A stretch of 64,000 nt of DNA from Mesodorylaimus sp. YZB2_4 (lineage: Eukaryota; Nematoda; Enoplea; Dorylaimida; Dorylaimidae): contig JASANH010001717.1 in the NCBI GenBank assembly GCA_030248295.1, positions 62,001 through 126,000 on the forward strand, given 5' to 3'. The notes beneath the pieces are model-generated. The model did no database searches. It was not told where the DNA came from and saw nothing but the letters and a program-made list of their open reading frames with translations. Position 1 is the stretch's first letter. The number at the start of each line of letters is the position of its first letter. Positions 32,400 to 45,500 of this stretch are shown here, one piece after another. A program made the translations under genes and the position numbers.

Positions 32400-35300
32400 T
32401 ACGCCCTTAGCAAACATGCATGAATCGAGTTCTACGGCATCCTAAATTGGAAAAAGTGTTAAATCCGGCAGGTTTTGTGCCTTGTTGTTGGTGGATACTG
32501 ATCGTACATTCTAAGCAGCTACTCACAAACTTGGACAAGGAGGACCAGGATATGTCACTGAATGGCACCTGAATCTAATATGAGGCTGGCAGGTAAGAAT
32601 TTCTGTCACTGGCTGAATGTAATTCATTGCGAAGACCGATTCTAAAATACTGTACAAAAATAGTTGGACATGCATTGTGCAAAGTATGTGTAAACATTGA
32701 TCACAAAATGCAATAACGCAATAATGCACAAATGATCGTTGCTTTTTCAGCTTTATTATGATAAAAATTTGTAATATTCACTTACTTGATCTATTTCACT
32801 TTGTTATTATTTATAAAACTTTTTATTCGAATTTTTTGGTCTGTAAAACAATGACGATGAGTGCAAGCAAGCACTTTATGGGCACATTTGAGTCGAAGAA
32901 AAATATTCGAACATACGCATACATCATCATACTACTCTAGAAGGTAAATCAGTTTTTAGTCCTGTCTTTGAACCTTTTTTTGAATTTTGCGTCTTCTCGT
33001 CACGTAGTAGCGCCTAAAAGTTTCTTGCTCTTTGTTTGAAGTTGGTGATTCAAATAAAGTTTTAAAATCGCCTATTTTGTTATTAATTCAAAAAATACCA
33101 TGCAAAGATAATGGATGATACAATTTCTCGGCATTTTATGCTTGAAAATACATAGCAAAACTTCGAATTTTCGCAGAGCCTTGAAAATAACTTTGGGTTC
33201 ATGGCTACGCCAGCTACGGCCTGGCCACCTGGCTATGGCTGGCCGCATCAATGTCGTCTTTGTTATTTGTTGCTCAAGTTTTCCAAATTTTCTTCCATAC
33301 CTGTGGGCTAAAAAACCCGGTCGACGAATACAAAGGTGCCAGCAAGTGACCAGACTGTACATGTCACATCTTTGTAATGGACACAGGGGAAGTACAATAC
33401 AGGCGATTTCTCAAAATCATGTGTGTTTGCCCTGACAATGAGAATAAGCTCAATCGCAATAGCACGTATATGGCAAAACGTCCAACCGATTCCTGAGCAG
33501 TGAAGTCCCTAACAGTGCCATCAGCGAATAACGAGGATCAGTGTTTTGCCATTCCACCTCTAAAATCTTTATTGAGCTCTCAATATTTGATGTGGGGATG
33601 ATTGGCCCAGGGACGAAATCTGAGGGGACGAAATTGCTCACGGACGAATTGTCGGAGCCGAACTTTCCGTATCCCTGTTTGGGTGAACTTTGAACCATTG
33701 CCAGACCTGGCATAGATCATGTGGGAGTCTTACTGAGTAAGAGTTCGAATAGGCAGGCTTCTGTGCACAAGCGCCTATTATTAGATCCTGGGGCTATGTA
33801 GGCCCTGAAAAGGCATAGTAGCGAGAGAAGCGTTGTGGATGCGTCAGAGCTATCTGTGCCATTCATTTACGAAACCAAAAGAAGACAAGTCCATTTAGCT
33901 CGAGATACAGAACGCACAGTCCCTGTACAATCACATCGAGCTAACAGAAAACGTGTGGAGGCAGTTGTCATATAAACAGGCACGGTAGTTGCCTGTTTAG
34001 CCCAGCCACACAAGACGCGCAATGTCAAGCGGACAAATTTGTTCGTCTATAACTCAACAACAAATCAATAAAAATGCTCAAAGTTTTGGGGTGAGCTATG
34101 TTTACCACGGCCAAAATTTCTCTCAAAACGGCTTTGCACTTCACAAGAGGCCGGTGGGTTCCGATGGGTTTGGCAGACGCGCGCTCTATAGAAGCGGCCA
34201 TATCGTCGGGATAAGCGCCGTGTGGAATACTATACACAAGAAAAGTCCCCGCCTAATTAGAATCATGCGCAGCAGACTACATAAAGTACGTTGCGGAAAC
34301 CTTTTCTTGCACGAGACTTGCGTCAGCTCAGGAGGGACTGGACGCCAAATATCTTCCATCAATTCTGAGTTTCCAACAAAATATGGATGCGAAAAAGTAT
34401 TAGTATTTCTAAAAAATCTGTCATCAGACAACGAAAAAGTTAGCCCAGCCACCGTACTCTAACCAAATTCAAGCGAGACGAGGTTGGCTGGGCTCCCTCG
34501 GCGGCGTTTGTAAATGCTATAAATTGTGACGAGAGAATTGCTACTGCCTCACTACTTCATTCAGGCAATGGAGAGATGGCAACACGAAAGTTCGATAGTC
34601 ACTAGTTCTATTGCAGAAGGTTGACCGCCTAAAAAGAGGATATTAGCATGCTGGCTCCTCAGAAGCTGAATTTCCTGTTCGTGTCTCTGGATCGTTGCTA
34701 AACATACAGGACTCATAACCTCTCACGACAGCTGCAACCTCACTGCAACAAGTCCTCACTATTCCCCAACTAGGTTCAAGGTAACAGGGGGCATCGCATT
34801 GTTTTCCGCTAAAGCACGCACATGTAAGAAAATTAATGTGGGTTCTTGGTGTAAAATGGAAATTATTAAATTTGACAGGAAACCGACCTCATGACCTTGC
34901 GAATCGACTTTAGAAAAGTATAATCCACTGCATGCGTCGCCGAGGAAGCCCAGCCAGCATAGTCTCGCCTAGCATTTGATCAGAGTACAGTGGCTGAGCT
35001 AACTTTTTCGTTGCCTGATGAAGTTTTTAGAAATATCGTAGAGACGGGCTGTGTCGACTGGCAATCGGAAAGCCCCCGTTTCATCCACCAGTAACGGAGT
35101 TGGGAGAGAGATTTTTAGCGATTAAAAGATCATGAAAAGCTCTTCTCAGTCCTGTGGTTCATTCGGATTTCATAGTTTCCTCACGGTAACGGGTCACCTT
35201 TGTCTTGCGGCAGTACATGCTGTATACGGTGTAGCTTGTCCCATGGACGCCAAGTCATGATGTTTTATAGATGGAGAAGATAGATCGTGCTGTGAGTTCC

Positions 35301-36500
35301 ATGTTCTGCTGGTGTATACGCCCATTTCGTGAAAAGAAGGGCTGTTCTTTAGAGGCTGTATGATAAATTTAGTTCCCCTCTAATAGCGTCTGGACCTTGC
35401 TTGCATACTTGTTTGCCCCGGGCCAATTTCAAATTATTTTGGCGGGAAATTACTGTACATTGCTGCACATTATTATAAGTGGTGTTCTGGTGGAGAACTC
35501 GGGCTCTGCCGTAAGCTCATAGGTGTATAGGTACATTTCCGCCGAATTACAGTACTGTATGTATGTTTATCGCACAGTACGTGAGCAGAGATATTTACAG
35601 TCCTGGTCGACTGCGACTCTATACGTAGGAGTTAAAAAACATACGCACATGAGCTGCGGCAGCGATATTTTCACTTGACTGCCACCCATCCTCGCACCCA
35701 CGATCAGTTTATTTAAACTCAAGCTGCGCGGGCGCACTCTGAGAGTATCCCACATACATTAATGTGCACTACTGTATGTATGCATTGCATTGCTCTTGAA
35801 CTAGGCACATTGCATAACCAATTCTGCCTCGTTTTCGGCCTTCCTCCATTTCACACGGTTTGGTTTGTCTTGCAAATGTTTTGCTTGCACGAACATTGAC
35901 AAAGTGTGGGCCTGTGAGAAAACAGCAAAGTTTCTCGGAACCAAGAATGCATTTCTCCAAACATCTCTCAAATCGTCAACACGATTAGGATTGCTCACCA
36001 AGAAAAACAGGTTTTTGTACTCGTCGTTTCCCGTCGAAGTTTTCTTACAGCACGGATCTGTCAATTTGGCATACAGTATATGCAAGCACTCTGGATGCGA
36101 GCAAGCTCTGGCATTGTTTATTTTTCATTGAGGCGCACAGACAGGAAGTTTGCGAAATTCTATTTGTCACTTACCAGGCGCCTAAAGTACACAAAAAATG
36201 GCATTGTTGAAATCAATACATGATGCTTGCCAAATTTTTGTTGATACGAGTAACATGGCAGTCAGGATTGCTCATGAGTTGTCCATGGTGCAACAACGAT
36301 TTCTGCGATTTTTTTCCAATCATCTATTTTTCGAATAAAATACGTTTATTCGTGGCTGAAACAGTCCACAATCAGAACTGTACAGATGCAACTTTATACA
36401 CAGTGAAAGGTAATGTGGATGGCAGAAGCACAGGCTGTTTCCAAATATGCATCACAGAAAAACGCAACTTATTTTAAAAAAATAAAATGCGATCACACAA
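32400..36500. other. long spacer between claudin-like genes C and D
   Basis: About 4 kb with no supported gene. AGCCCAGCCAC-type short blocks recur at 33999, 34442 and (inverted) 34481. The frame 34022-34462 is open on both strands over much of its length and matches nothing recognised. Confidence 0.5.
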
Positions 36501-36526
36501 AAATGATCAAACTGTCAAAAATCACG

Positions 36527-37336
36527 TTAGACGGGTGTTTGACTACCACGTCGGATCTGGGCACCATTCTTTAAAACCAGGAAAGCTCGCTCTGGTTTTT
36601 CACCTCGCCTGCTCATCAGTGTGAGCAGGACTGAGGCGACGACAGCTCCGATCAATCCCAACACAATGCCCAAGATTCCGATCACCGAGTACCAGAATGA
36701 ATAACCCACAAATTGCTCGAGCCTGCGATCGGTATAAGCGAATCGATATTCGGGCAGTAGAGATGCCACGTAGAACTGAATCAGACCTGCGCCGCCCAGA
36801 ACAACAGCGAATAGTAAAAGGACGGCCCAGGCTATGGCAAAACCCACCTTAATGCTGGCGCAGTAAGACAAAAAGATTGCCACCACGGACAGTACCATAG
36901 CCAAGACGAGAAGGACCAAGGCGTAGATTTGATATGGCATGGCTTTGTGCACGGCGTCGCCGTAGGTGGCCTCGCCAAATTTGTATGTCATGATCCATCG
37001 GCCACCTGGTGAGAGGTGATAGCCGTAGTAGCTGTCACTGAGACCAGTCCCCCAAGAGCCTTCTTGCAAAGCCGAAAACCCGTGGCCGTATCCTTGGTTT
37101 CCCAGACCCCCAAAACCGTATTCCAGACCAGGACTGGGTGCTCCAGCCAAGTGCATGCGGTTGCTGTATACGTAGTCCATCCAGAGACCGTGCTGGTGAA
37201 TTTCTCCAACCCCTGGCTCGATCATGATTTGCCACCCGGATGATAAGATACCGGCCGCTACCATGCCGATTCCAAGCATGGTTACAACAGTGGCCGCGAT
37301 CTGGACGATGATACGGATCACGTTCAAACCACCCAT
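36527..37336 (-). CDS. claudin-like four-transmembrane protein D
   Basis: Intronless, 269 aa, starting MGGLNVIRIIVQ. It has the same order of elements as member B: SSGWQIMIEP, HQHGLWMDYVYSNRMHLAG, a Gly/Tyr-rich loop (GYGHGFSAL and on), WIMTYKFG, MPYQIY, TM2/TM3, PEYRFAYTDRR, TM4, a basic tail, and the C-terminus GSQTPV. It is the first, most upstream member of the minus-strand cluster. It lacks the ECL1 cysteine pair. A good TATA box lies 110 bp upstream. Its close likeness to B over both transmembrane and tail regions suggests the pair arose later than A and C. Confidence 0.85.
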   Translation of the reverse strand: MGGLNVIRIIVQIAATVVTMLGIGMVAAGILSSGWQIMIEPGVGEIHQHGLWMDYVYSNRMHLAGAPSPGLEYGFGGLGNQGYGHGFSALQEGSWGTGLSDSYYGYHLSPGGRWIMTYKFGEATYGDAVHKAMPYQIYALVLLVLAMVLSVVAIFLSYCASIKVGFAIAWAVLLLFAVVLGGAGLIQFYVASLLPEYRFAYTDRRLEQFVGYSFWYSVIGILGIVLGLIGAVVASVLLTLMSRRGEKPERAFLVLKNGAQIRRGSQTPV

Positions 37337-37445
37337 TGCGCTTGTTCACGTCAACTGTCACTGGAATAAGTTCAGCTAGATAGATGCTGTCTCCGCGAAG
37401 ACGTTGTTTTCTCAGTGTAACTGAGAGCGTCCTCTCCTCCATGTG

Positions 37446-37453
37446 TTTATATA
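37446..37453 (-). promoter_or_regulatory. TATA box of claudin-like gene D
   Basis: CTATATAAAC on the minus strand, about 110 bp before the ATG. It is the best TATA match in the cluster. Confidence 0.55.
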
Positions 37454-37459
37454 GCCTGG

Positions 37460-39540
37460 TCACCAATAGGAGCTCCTTGCGCTGGATGAATGCAAAGACG
37501 AAGGTGGTGCAGGTAACTTACTCCAGAAACCCATATGCGTGAAGCCATGTTGCTGATAAATTAGGAAGTTTCCTGGCAAATACTTGAGTTTAGTCTCGCA
37601 TCTGAGTAAACACTGATTGAACCAGTCCTCAGCACATTCCTTCGCATTGCTTACATTGGACATGTTTCCTAAAATGCTCACAATCAGGCACGCAAGAGTC
37701 ATCCGCGGCAAGTGTTGATAGTATGTACTCTTGTTAGCATACAGGAAATAAGCACATGTTTGTTTCGAGCTTACTTTAAAAACGGGGCTGACCTTACTCG
37801 CGCAATTTGGAACAAGTTGATCATAAAAATGCAAGAGGACTTCAAGGTTTAAAGCATTGAGAGACATGAAATTGGAGTAGAAACCCCTCTATTAATTTAA
37901 AAAATTTAAAGAATAGCAAACTGAAAATGCATCATGCGCAGAAGGCTGACCATCTACAGCATAAATCAGGGAAGATGTTCATTCGTAACCTCGCCCTTGG
38001 CCTGCATCCCATCGCATATTTACAGTATATTAATCATATCTATCCATCTGTGAATATGTATATAAGTCATTTATAAATATATATAATGGTATATGCGTAT
38101 ATTTTTGTGACATGTACGTAAATGTATAATGAATGCAGTGAAGGCGCTATCTATGCCATTGTTTTGTAGTAGTTAGCAGTCTTTATGTTATTCGGGAATT
38201 GATATTGAGAGGATAGCTAGTTAGTCATAAAACGATTTTTTGGCGGGTCTGGTTTTTTGAGGAGCGGTGATGCTCATGGCTGTTTTAGATTTTGGCAGGT
38301 ACAGACGTTAGGCTTTCGGGTATGGCCGTATTTAAAAGATGCCGGTTGCAAAGAGGCCACTGTTGAGAAAACGTGTGGAAGAACAGGGTTGTAGGAACTC
38401 GGAAAGCCACCCGAAACACCCGTAACACATGCAGACATGACATATACTTGTTGGTGCTGCATCGCTGTCCCCAGAAACGATGATGAGTAATACGATTGGG
38501 TCTGTATTTCTGGAGGGAATACAGGCGCGAATATAGTGGACTAAAATATTACCAGCCGAGCTCTTACATCATGCATCACGCACAAACTCAAGGGCAGCCA
38601 TCCAAGTTTTCCGACCTGGTCCATAGCTGAAACATCTCCCTGACGGGTGACGCTCCCAGCTGCCACTTCAAAGTGGCAGTGCAACTTCATAAATTATCCC
38701 TGGATACTTTGACATGACCCCAGTTACATTGGCATTTGTCAATGTAAGCGACCAGCTACTTTGACATAGGTGTCTACCCATGTCGAGCCACCCCGGCTAC
38801 TTTGAAATTGCGGTTACTTTGACATGTGACACCGGCTCCGCGCAGTATCGATTGCTGAGCCACTACATATGCAAGCGCATGGTTGGAACCGAAGCGCGTT
38901 TACAGCTGCATCTTTTGTAGATAATGGCGGTGTCGATTATTTATGATATAAACCCTGAATGCTTGCAAATCTTACGACCAGTTGCGTTAGTACCGTATAC
39001 ATTTAATTAAATTAAAAAATCAGCCTAAAGTAAACCCTGAATAACGTCGATGCTAACCATTCCACGCTGTCATGACTCTTCGCTGGCTTGATTTCTGCTT
39101 TTTGTGAATGAGTTCTATCCAGAAGCCTCTTTCCTAACTCAAAATTTCTGACTGCAAGGCAAGAGTCAGAAAACTCGTGCAATTCTGCACCAAACGAAAA
39201 GTAATTTCAAACCATCGATCAGTGCGAAGTAAGAACACCCTGTTCAAACAGAGCTGGCCACCAGTGATGGACTAACGAGCAACAAATGCAAGTTGTGCAG
39301 CGGGAGCTTTTAAAAAACATAAAAATGGTATATTCATATCAAAAAGATAAAAGTGGTCACAGTGTATTTCTGTTGCAGGAACTAACAAGCTCACGTCAGT
39401 AAACATCTCAAGTTTAGGTCTCAAGCCGTACTCAACTAGTTTTCCTCAGATTGGGATAGCTATATTTATTTGTTAATTATTGACAGGCAGTGTAAATAGG
39501 AATCTCAAACTAGCAACATTATTGCGTCCTGTAATTTCCT
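37460..39540. other. spacer with low-complexity and short repeats
   Basis: An AT-rich TATA-type run is at 38030-38130. Four spaced copies of TACTTTGA(C)AT occur at 38700-38835. A 24-bp copy of the annexin exon-20 acceptor region is at 38526-38549. One copy of the dispersed about 40-bp motif is at 38625. No gene seen. Confidence 0.5.
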
Positions 39541-39550
39541 CGTGCCCTTT

Positions 39551-42500
39551 CTACATTGTGTGATAATTCGTGCACAGATGTTTCAGGAAGTCAAAAACAT
39601 CATTTGGCAAGTGTGCCTTCATCAGATCCAGCAACTGTCGACGATAAACCATGTGAAAATATTGCATGATCGTTGCCAGATCAACCTAAAACTTACAGTG
39701 ATTGATATTCTTCACGACAAGCTAAATTATTAGGGCTGGGGTTTCATTGTTACCAAAATTTTCCATTTCCAAGCTATAGCCATCTTTTCGTACAAAGACT
39801 GTATGCTCTTCGTAGAAATGGCTCTTACCTCAGCTCGGGACAGAATTACATAACAGATGATATCCTTATTGCCGCCAGCGTCGAGCAGGGCGCCGTACAA
39901 TTCCTTCGCAGTGAACTCGATCGGATCGCGAATATAGTGGACTAAAATATGAGCAGAGGTCTCTGCTACTGCACTTAATTGCGTAATACTAATCTGCTAA
40001 CTTATTCCAAGCAGACACTTTCTAAAGTCACCGCTCGTCGTGAGCTGGACGCAAGAGACGACGTCGCGGCCGCTAATTTTTGCGAATTCGCGAAATATAG
40101 CAAGTATTTCATGTCGTGAATATTTGGAGAGGATTTCGATAAGTAATGGAATCGGAATTGAATGCGGCTTTTTGGAATCCTGCAAACATCAGAATACAAG
40201 CGACTGGACATGTACTGCACCAGGGAGTCGGTACTGTACTATATTTATAGTCACATCATGTACTAGCTTTGTGCAGGTGCAGTATGCCACCCATCTGTAG
40301 ATATATATATGTGGGTGCAGACCAACTGAAAATGCAGGTGTCATAAATAACTTACTGGGTATAGTCTTGAAGCATACCCATTAACTAAGCCGTCATCGGG
40401 TTTTCCCTTTATTGTTTTTCTTTCTCCCTGGAAAAAGCAATTGAGTCAGAATACAGCATATTGCAGAAATGAGAGGTACCTAAAATCAGACCCACCTGAA
40501 TGACTTGCATGAACAAGTCATGAATCTGCTGATGATCTTCGAGACGATTTCGTAAATCATCGACCATTGGTTTGTTGAAAACTATAAAAGAATGAGACGG
40601 ACTTTCTGGAGGTAAGCATCCAGAAGAAGCCTCACTTGTCTCATAAGCCTCAGCCATCATGTCTAATTCGTATGCGTAGCGATGACCCACAAATAAAATC
40701 AGGCATTGCTCGTCCAGTGAGAAGTTGCTTAGCGCTTGCTTCAGGTAGTACGCGTCAACACTGGATGGATGCAAAAAAAGTTGAAGCAGAAGCTGGGTTT
40801 CACGAGACGGCAAATAATCATATATCTTTTCATACAAATCCTGAAAAAAAGTTTTTGCTGTTGCTGTTAAAAAACAGCTAAAAAAGCGAGACCTGATTAT
40901 AGAGAGTTTGATAGAGCTGCTTGATTAATAATCTCTGTCGATATGAAGCTCTGCATAGAACGGGGGTTATCAAGGGACGAGCTGCGTCCACATTTTCTAT
41001 GCGAAATGCTCTGTGAAGTTCGGCCGCAATATGTTCTGGCTCAAACTTGTCCAGCCCGATCACCGTCGGATGAGCCTGAAAATTTGAGGTTTGGAAACTA
41101 AGCTTTCTAAGAATGTGCGCTTACCCGATAGTCCTTGACATATAGGCTGCCCGTCGCCACTTTTCTTTTCGGTTTCGGCGCAGGAATCGGCTCTGATGAT
41201 ACGGTGCTGGTATCCTGCAAATGCCCTCTCAGGAATAGGATGCTGCAGACCTGAGCGGACCCCTCCCCCAAATTGATGATATTGGGGCTGCTAATGATGA
41301 TTGTGTCTAGTGTGAATACTTCACATCACTGCACCTGAGGCGGGGATGGATCTTCGATTGGTGGCTCCTTGATGCCTTCAATTTCTCTTCGTAACTGCTC
41401 CAATTCGTCGCTATATTTCTCGAACTGTGTCTTGGCAGTCTTCATCTCTTCCGGATCAAGATGCAAACGCAGGAAGGTTTCGATCAGATACTGCGTCATT
41501 TTGCCCTCGTAGCAAATTGTCACCGCTTCTGTTAACGTGATTCCATATCTGGTGCTGTAGTCATTACTGATTTTGATAAGGTCGATCTGAAACCACAGTG
41601 AGCTCTGCATTGGAGAGACACAGCAAAACTGGTATCCTGACATTTTTTCTTGCAATTAGAATCTCCAGCAAATTATCCGCGTCCACGGACATGTACTGGT
41701 ACAACTTTTTGCTGAACCAGGATTGTGGAGAGACGACGCACGACACTGAAAGGGAGGTAGTTGGATATAGATGCATACATACACAAATGACTTCCGACAA
41801 GGCCTAGAATTTTCAAATTTCAAATAGCAATAATGCACACGTTCTGGCCTTTGGTCTTTCTGATCCACCATTTGAATCTGTGGAAGCCTTTATTAGGAAC
41901 TGATAGAGCACAGTCGCACAACGCACTAACAAAGAATCCTGCGCTGTGCCCATTTCAAATTGTTTTTGCGTGACTTGAAAATGGCTTTTTTGGTGGCCTC
42001 TGTTTGGCCCCTAGTGAATTTTTTGGCCCGCCCAAGGTCAGAGAAGGGCTGACCAGAGGAAAGCTCAAGCCGCAGAAACAGTCCCACGCAGTCATGGGGG
42101 ACTTACTCCTCCATGAATGACCCAGATGTCCGTGGCGCCAATTTTACCACGCCTGGCGCGCAGGAGAGAATATGGCCGACCAAAATCGGCGGGACAAAAA
42201 CTGCGACTGAGCAAGGCAATTCTAGAGACATTACCTGCGGCTGAGACATCAACCTGAGGGGTTGACGTTTCCCAGTGAAAGGAGATCGATTATACTCTCT
42301 CCCACTTATGATCGATAGATCATGTAACGAAATTTGTTTCCCGCTTTACTTTACATGTTTCGAGTCCTTCATCTGTGTATCCTTCAGTGTATGCATGACT
42401 CATTTTTTTGTCAATAATCGTGCTTGGTCTGCAGGTCGGTCAGCCTTTTTGGCTCTTCTGTGACCGACAACGTTACTAGAGCCAAACTTCGCGGCCAAAC

Positions 42501-45500
42501 CAACCCCTCTGTCCCATGCAGCTAACCCTGTCCAGGGTGACTGGTCGAGCTCATTGCGAGTTCTGCTGCTGTCATCCGTCACTTACATGTACAGTAAAAT
42601 AGGAATGCTTACAGAAATGTTCCACTGCTTCGACAAAGAATCCATCCTCCTCTTCATTTGCTTGTGAAATCTGCAAACGGTTCAAAATTAAAGCAGCATA
42701 GTGATATGCTGTTTTACCAATTTTACCTCTTTGAGACCTCCTCCAGGGGCGTTCATGCTTTTTTGAAGTCTCTTGTAACAAATATTCAGAAGATTTGAGA
42801 ATTTTCCTTTTTCGTTTGACCAGTCGCTTTGGAGCATCTGAAAAAAATCAGTTTATACCAATGAATTAAAGAGTTCGACACAAGTTGATCCGGTCGCAAA
42901 AAAATAAGACCTTACTTCTTGAAGAATATCACCTTCGACACTCTCTGCATTTGCTTGATCCGCGCTGGCCTATGTGATGAAAAATTCGTCACACGATAGT
43001 GAAGCCAAGCGAAGAGCACTAAACATACTCGGCAGAGGGCTGTTAAAAACTGTTTGACATGGGGCTCTGATTTGCAGCAATTTTCAACATGATCTTCCAC
43101 ATTTGAGCCAAAAAGTTGTAAATAATAATTTTTGACTTCCAGAAGATCCTGAGTGAGTATCCAAATTAGAATCAGCCCTGGATTGAGGTTACTGTGATAG
43201 AATACCACGCAAGAGTGCAGAGACAAGTCTTCCACAATTTGATCCAGGCGATTGTAAATATCCTGCAGAGTAGCAAGCTTGCATATGATAGACATAAACA
43301 ATGCATGCCAGGTGTACACACATGAAGGGAGTCGTGTAAGCGCATGGCCATAAGTCGACTTCTATCGGCCAGAAGCATCTTGACAAATGGATGATAGTCG
43401 GTGTGGAGCTGATCGATGAGCCAGCTTTCCAAGTCCTAAGAGTGTCAGCAATGAGGTCACGACGTGCAAAGGTCTGACATCATTAATCCCGCTTGTAAGC
43501 CCATGTTTTCAAGTTCTAAGGCTGTCTGCTAACCCAGGGCATGGTGTGAAGGGTAAAAATTTTTTTCACAAATTAAACGCACTCCAGAGATTTCCATGGC
43601 TCTATGTACTAGAGTAATTTTTTTAAAGTGCCTACTCGAGCAGCACGTTTTCAAAAATTATGCTTGCCGTAAAACCACAGTCAGAAATAAAGCTGTACGT
43701 GGACCAACATACACAGCAGCATCACAGCTGAGAACTGTTTACTACAGTCATTTTACCACACTGGCCCTCGGGTAATGGCGGGCGGGCCTGCTGTCGTTCG
43801 GTAAATGGGCCCCGTTTGGCTTGCCACTCCCAGATGGACCACCTCGACGATACTGAGTGCAGCCACTGCTTACCGTGGTCAGGATATATGTTACGGTTAA
43901 GGAGAACCCTCTGCTACATAGTTCAGGGCAGCTCCTCTGAAATAGATACTGTAGCAGGGATTTCCAAAACAATTCCGACCAGTGGCAATGGTTTAGACGC
44001 GCTTACAAGCAAGAATTAATGCTGATCGTGATGCTTACTTTGTCATACATACAACTAAATTCATTCTGAATCAGGCAGCGTTCTTCATAAGTCCACATTG
44101 CTAAGTACTGCACCAATACTGTGTCCACGCATGCTGCAACGCGTTGTTCGTGAAGATGGTGCAGTTAAATCATAGAAATCTTACTCAATCGTAGCCGCAA
44201 TCCGAACAGCATTTTTGAACACAAACTGGCGTTAAAAACTGATGGCTGAAATGAAGTCAAGTGCAGATATTTAAGACATTGGCATTACGCCAAGTCAAGT
44301 CTTCTGTGCTTGACTTGCGCAGATTATGCAGGTATCTTTGACTAAGGCGCTGAATATTTGAAAATTTTGATCAGATCAGATTAGATTTACCTATTTCTAA
44401 TCACAGAAAATTCCCAAGACACAACAGTTGCCAAAAATCGAATTTTTAACAGGTGAAAGGTTTTAGGTTCAGCGGAATATTTCTCTTAAATTGATACCAC
44501 TCTTAAACATAAAATTTTAACTATTGTATTCTGAGTTTTTTATACATTGGAAAGGGTCGAAATAGTTAAAACTGGGCAGTGGAATTATTTCATTGTTCCA
44601 GGCGGTTTACCCTCAGAAAAACCTGGGAAAGTAGCCCAACATGCAGGCTAGCGGTGCCTTGGCCTGTTTCTTACAAACCCCTGCTATCCCTGGCAGAGTA
44701 CCTGCGCTTTCGAATGTAAGATACTCGGCGTTCTTGTGCGAACCTCCTCAATTTTTGGACTCTTCAGCGATGACTTTCTGCTTGCTGCCGATTTCATTGA
44801 TTTCGCTTCTTGAACCTGTGGAAAATCAGGAGTCACAGTGCAAAGCTTCGCTCTCATATTGGCCACTAACCTCCAGAAGTAATGCGTTTTGTCGTTTCAA
44901 CTTTTTCGCTCGCTGGATAACTTTCACTCCTTTGGGTAGAGTCAGCTGAAAATCAGCTTTCAAAGTCAGACCTCCGATACATGTATATTGGAATAAATTA
45001 TATTGATTGTGTTTCTACTGCTATGGGATCACTAAGGGAAAACACCGTTCTGAGATCATATTTCTGCTCAGCTAGGGGTAGTCGAGTTGTCAAGTACGCA
45101 CAAGCCACAGATTTGAGTAAGTTAGTTTGACCAGAAAAGTAAAATCTTACTGTCGGTTTTTCTTCCTCTTTTGACAATAGTACATCAGAAGCAAGATCGA
45201 CCGTCAAGTTGTCTGGTGTTGAATTCATTATTTTTGGTGTGAAACCTCCTCCTGTCACAACATTTTGCATGTCGTTTATGTTTTCGTTCTTTCCCTCAGG
45301 AACTGTTAAATCGCTGTCTATCACAGGCAATTGCTGTTCGGTATTCTCTGGTAGTTCTGCCAGAACAGCGACCTCATCCAACCCATTGGCAACTGGTTCG
45401 TTGTCGTTGTCTGCATCCCTTGTCTGGTTCAAATCGTCGATGATGACTGCATCAGCGGCTGGTATTTCTGCCTCAACCTTTTTCCTTGATTTCTTTTTTG

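Noticed and set aside
34022..34462. 147-aa plus-strand open frame between claudin-like genes C and D
   Set aside because: The opposite strand is open over most of the same stretch, composition is not protein-like, no splice partners were found, and no family is recognised.
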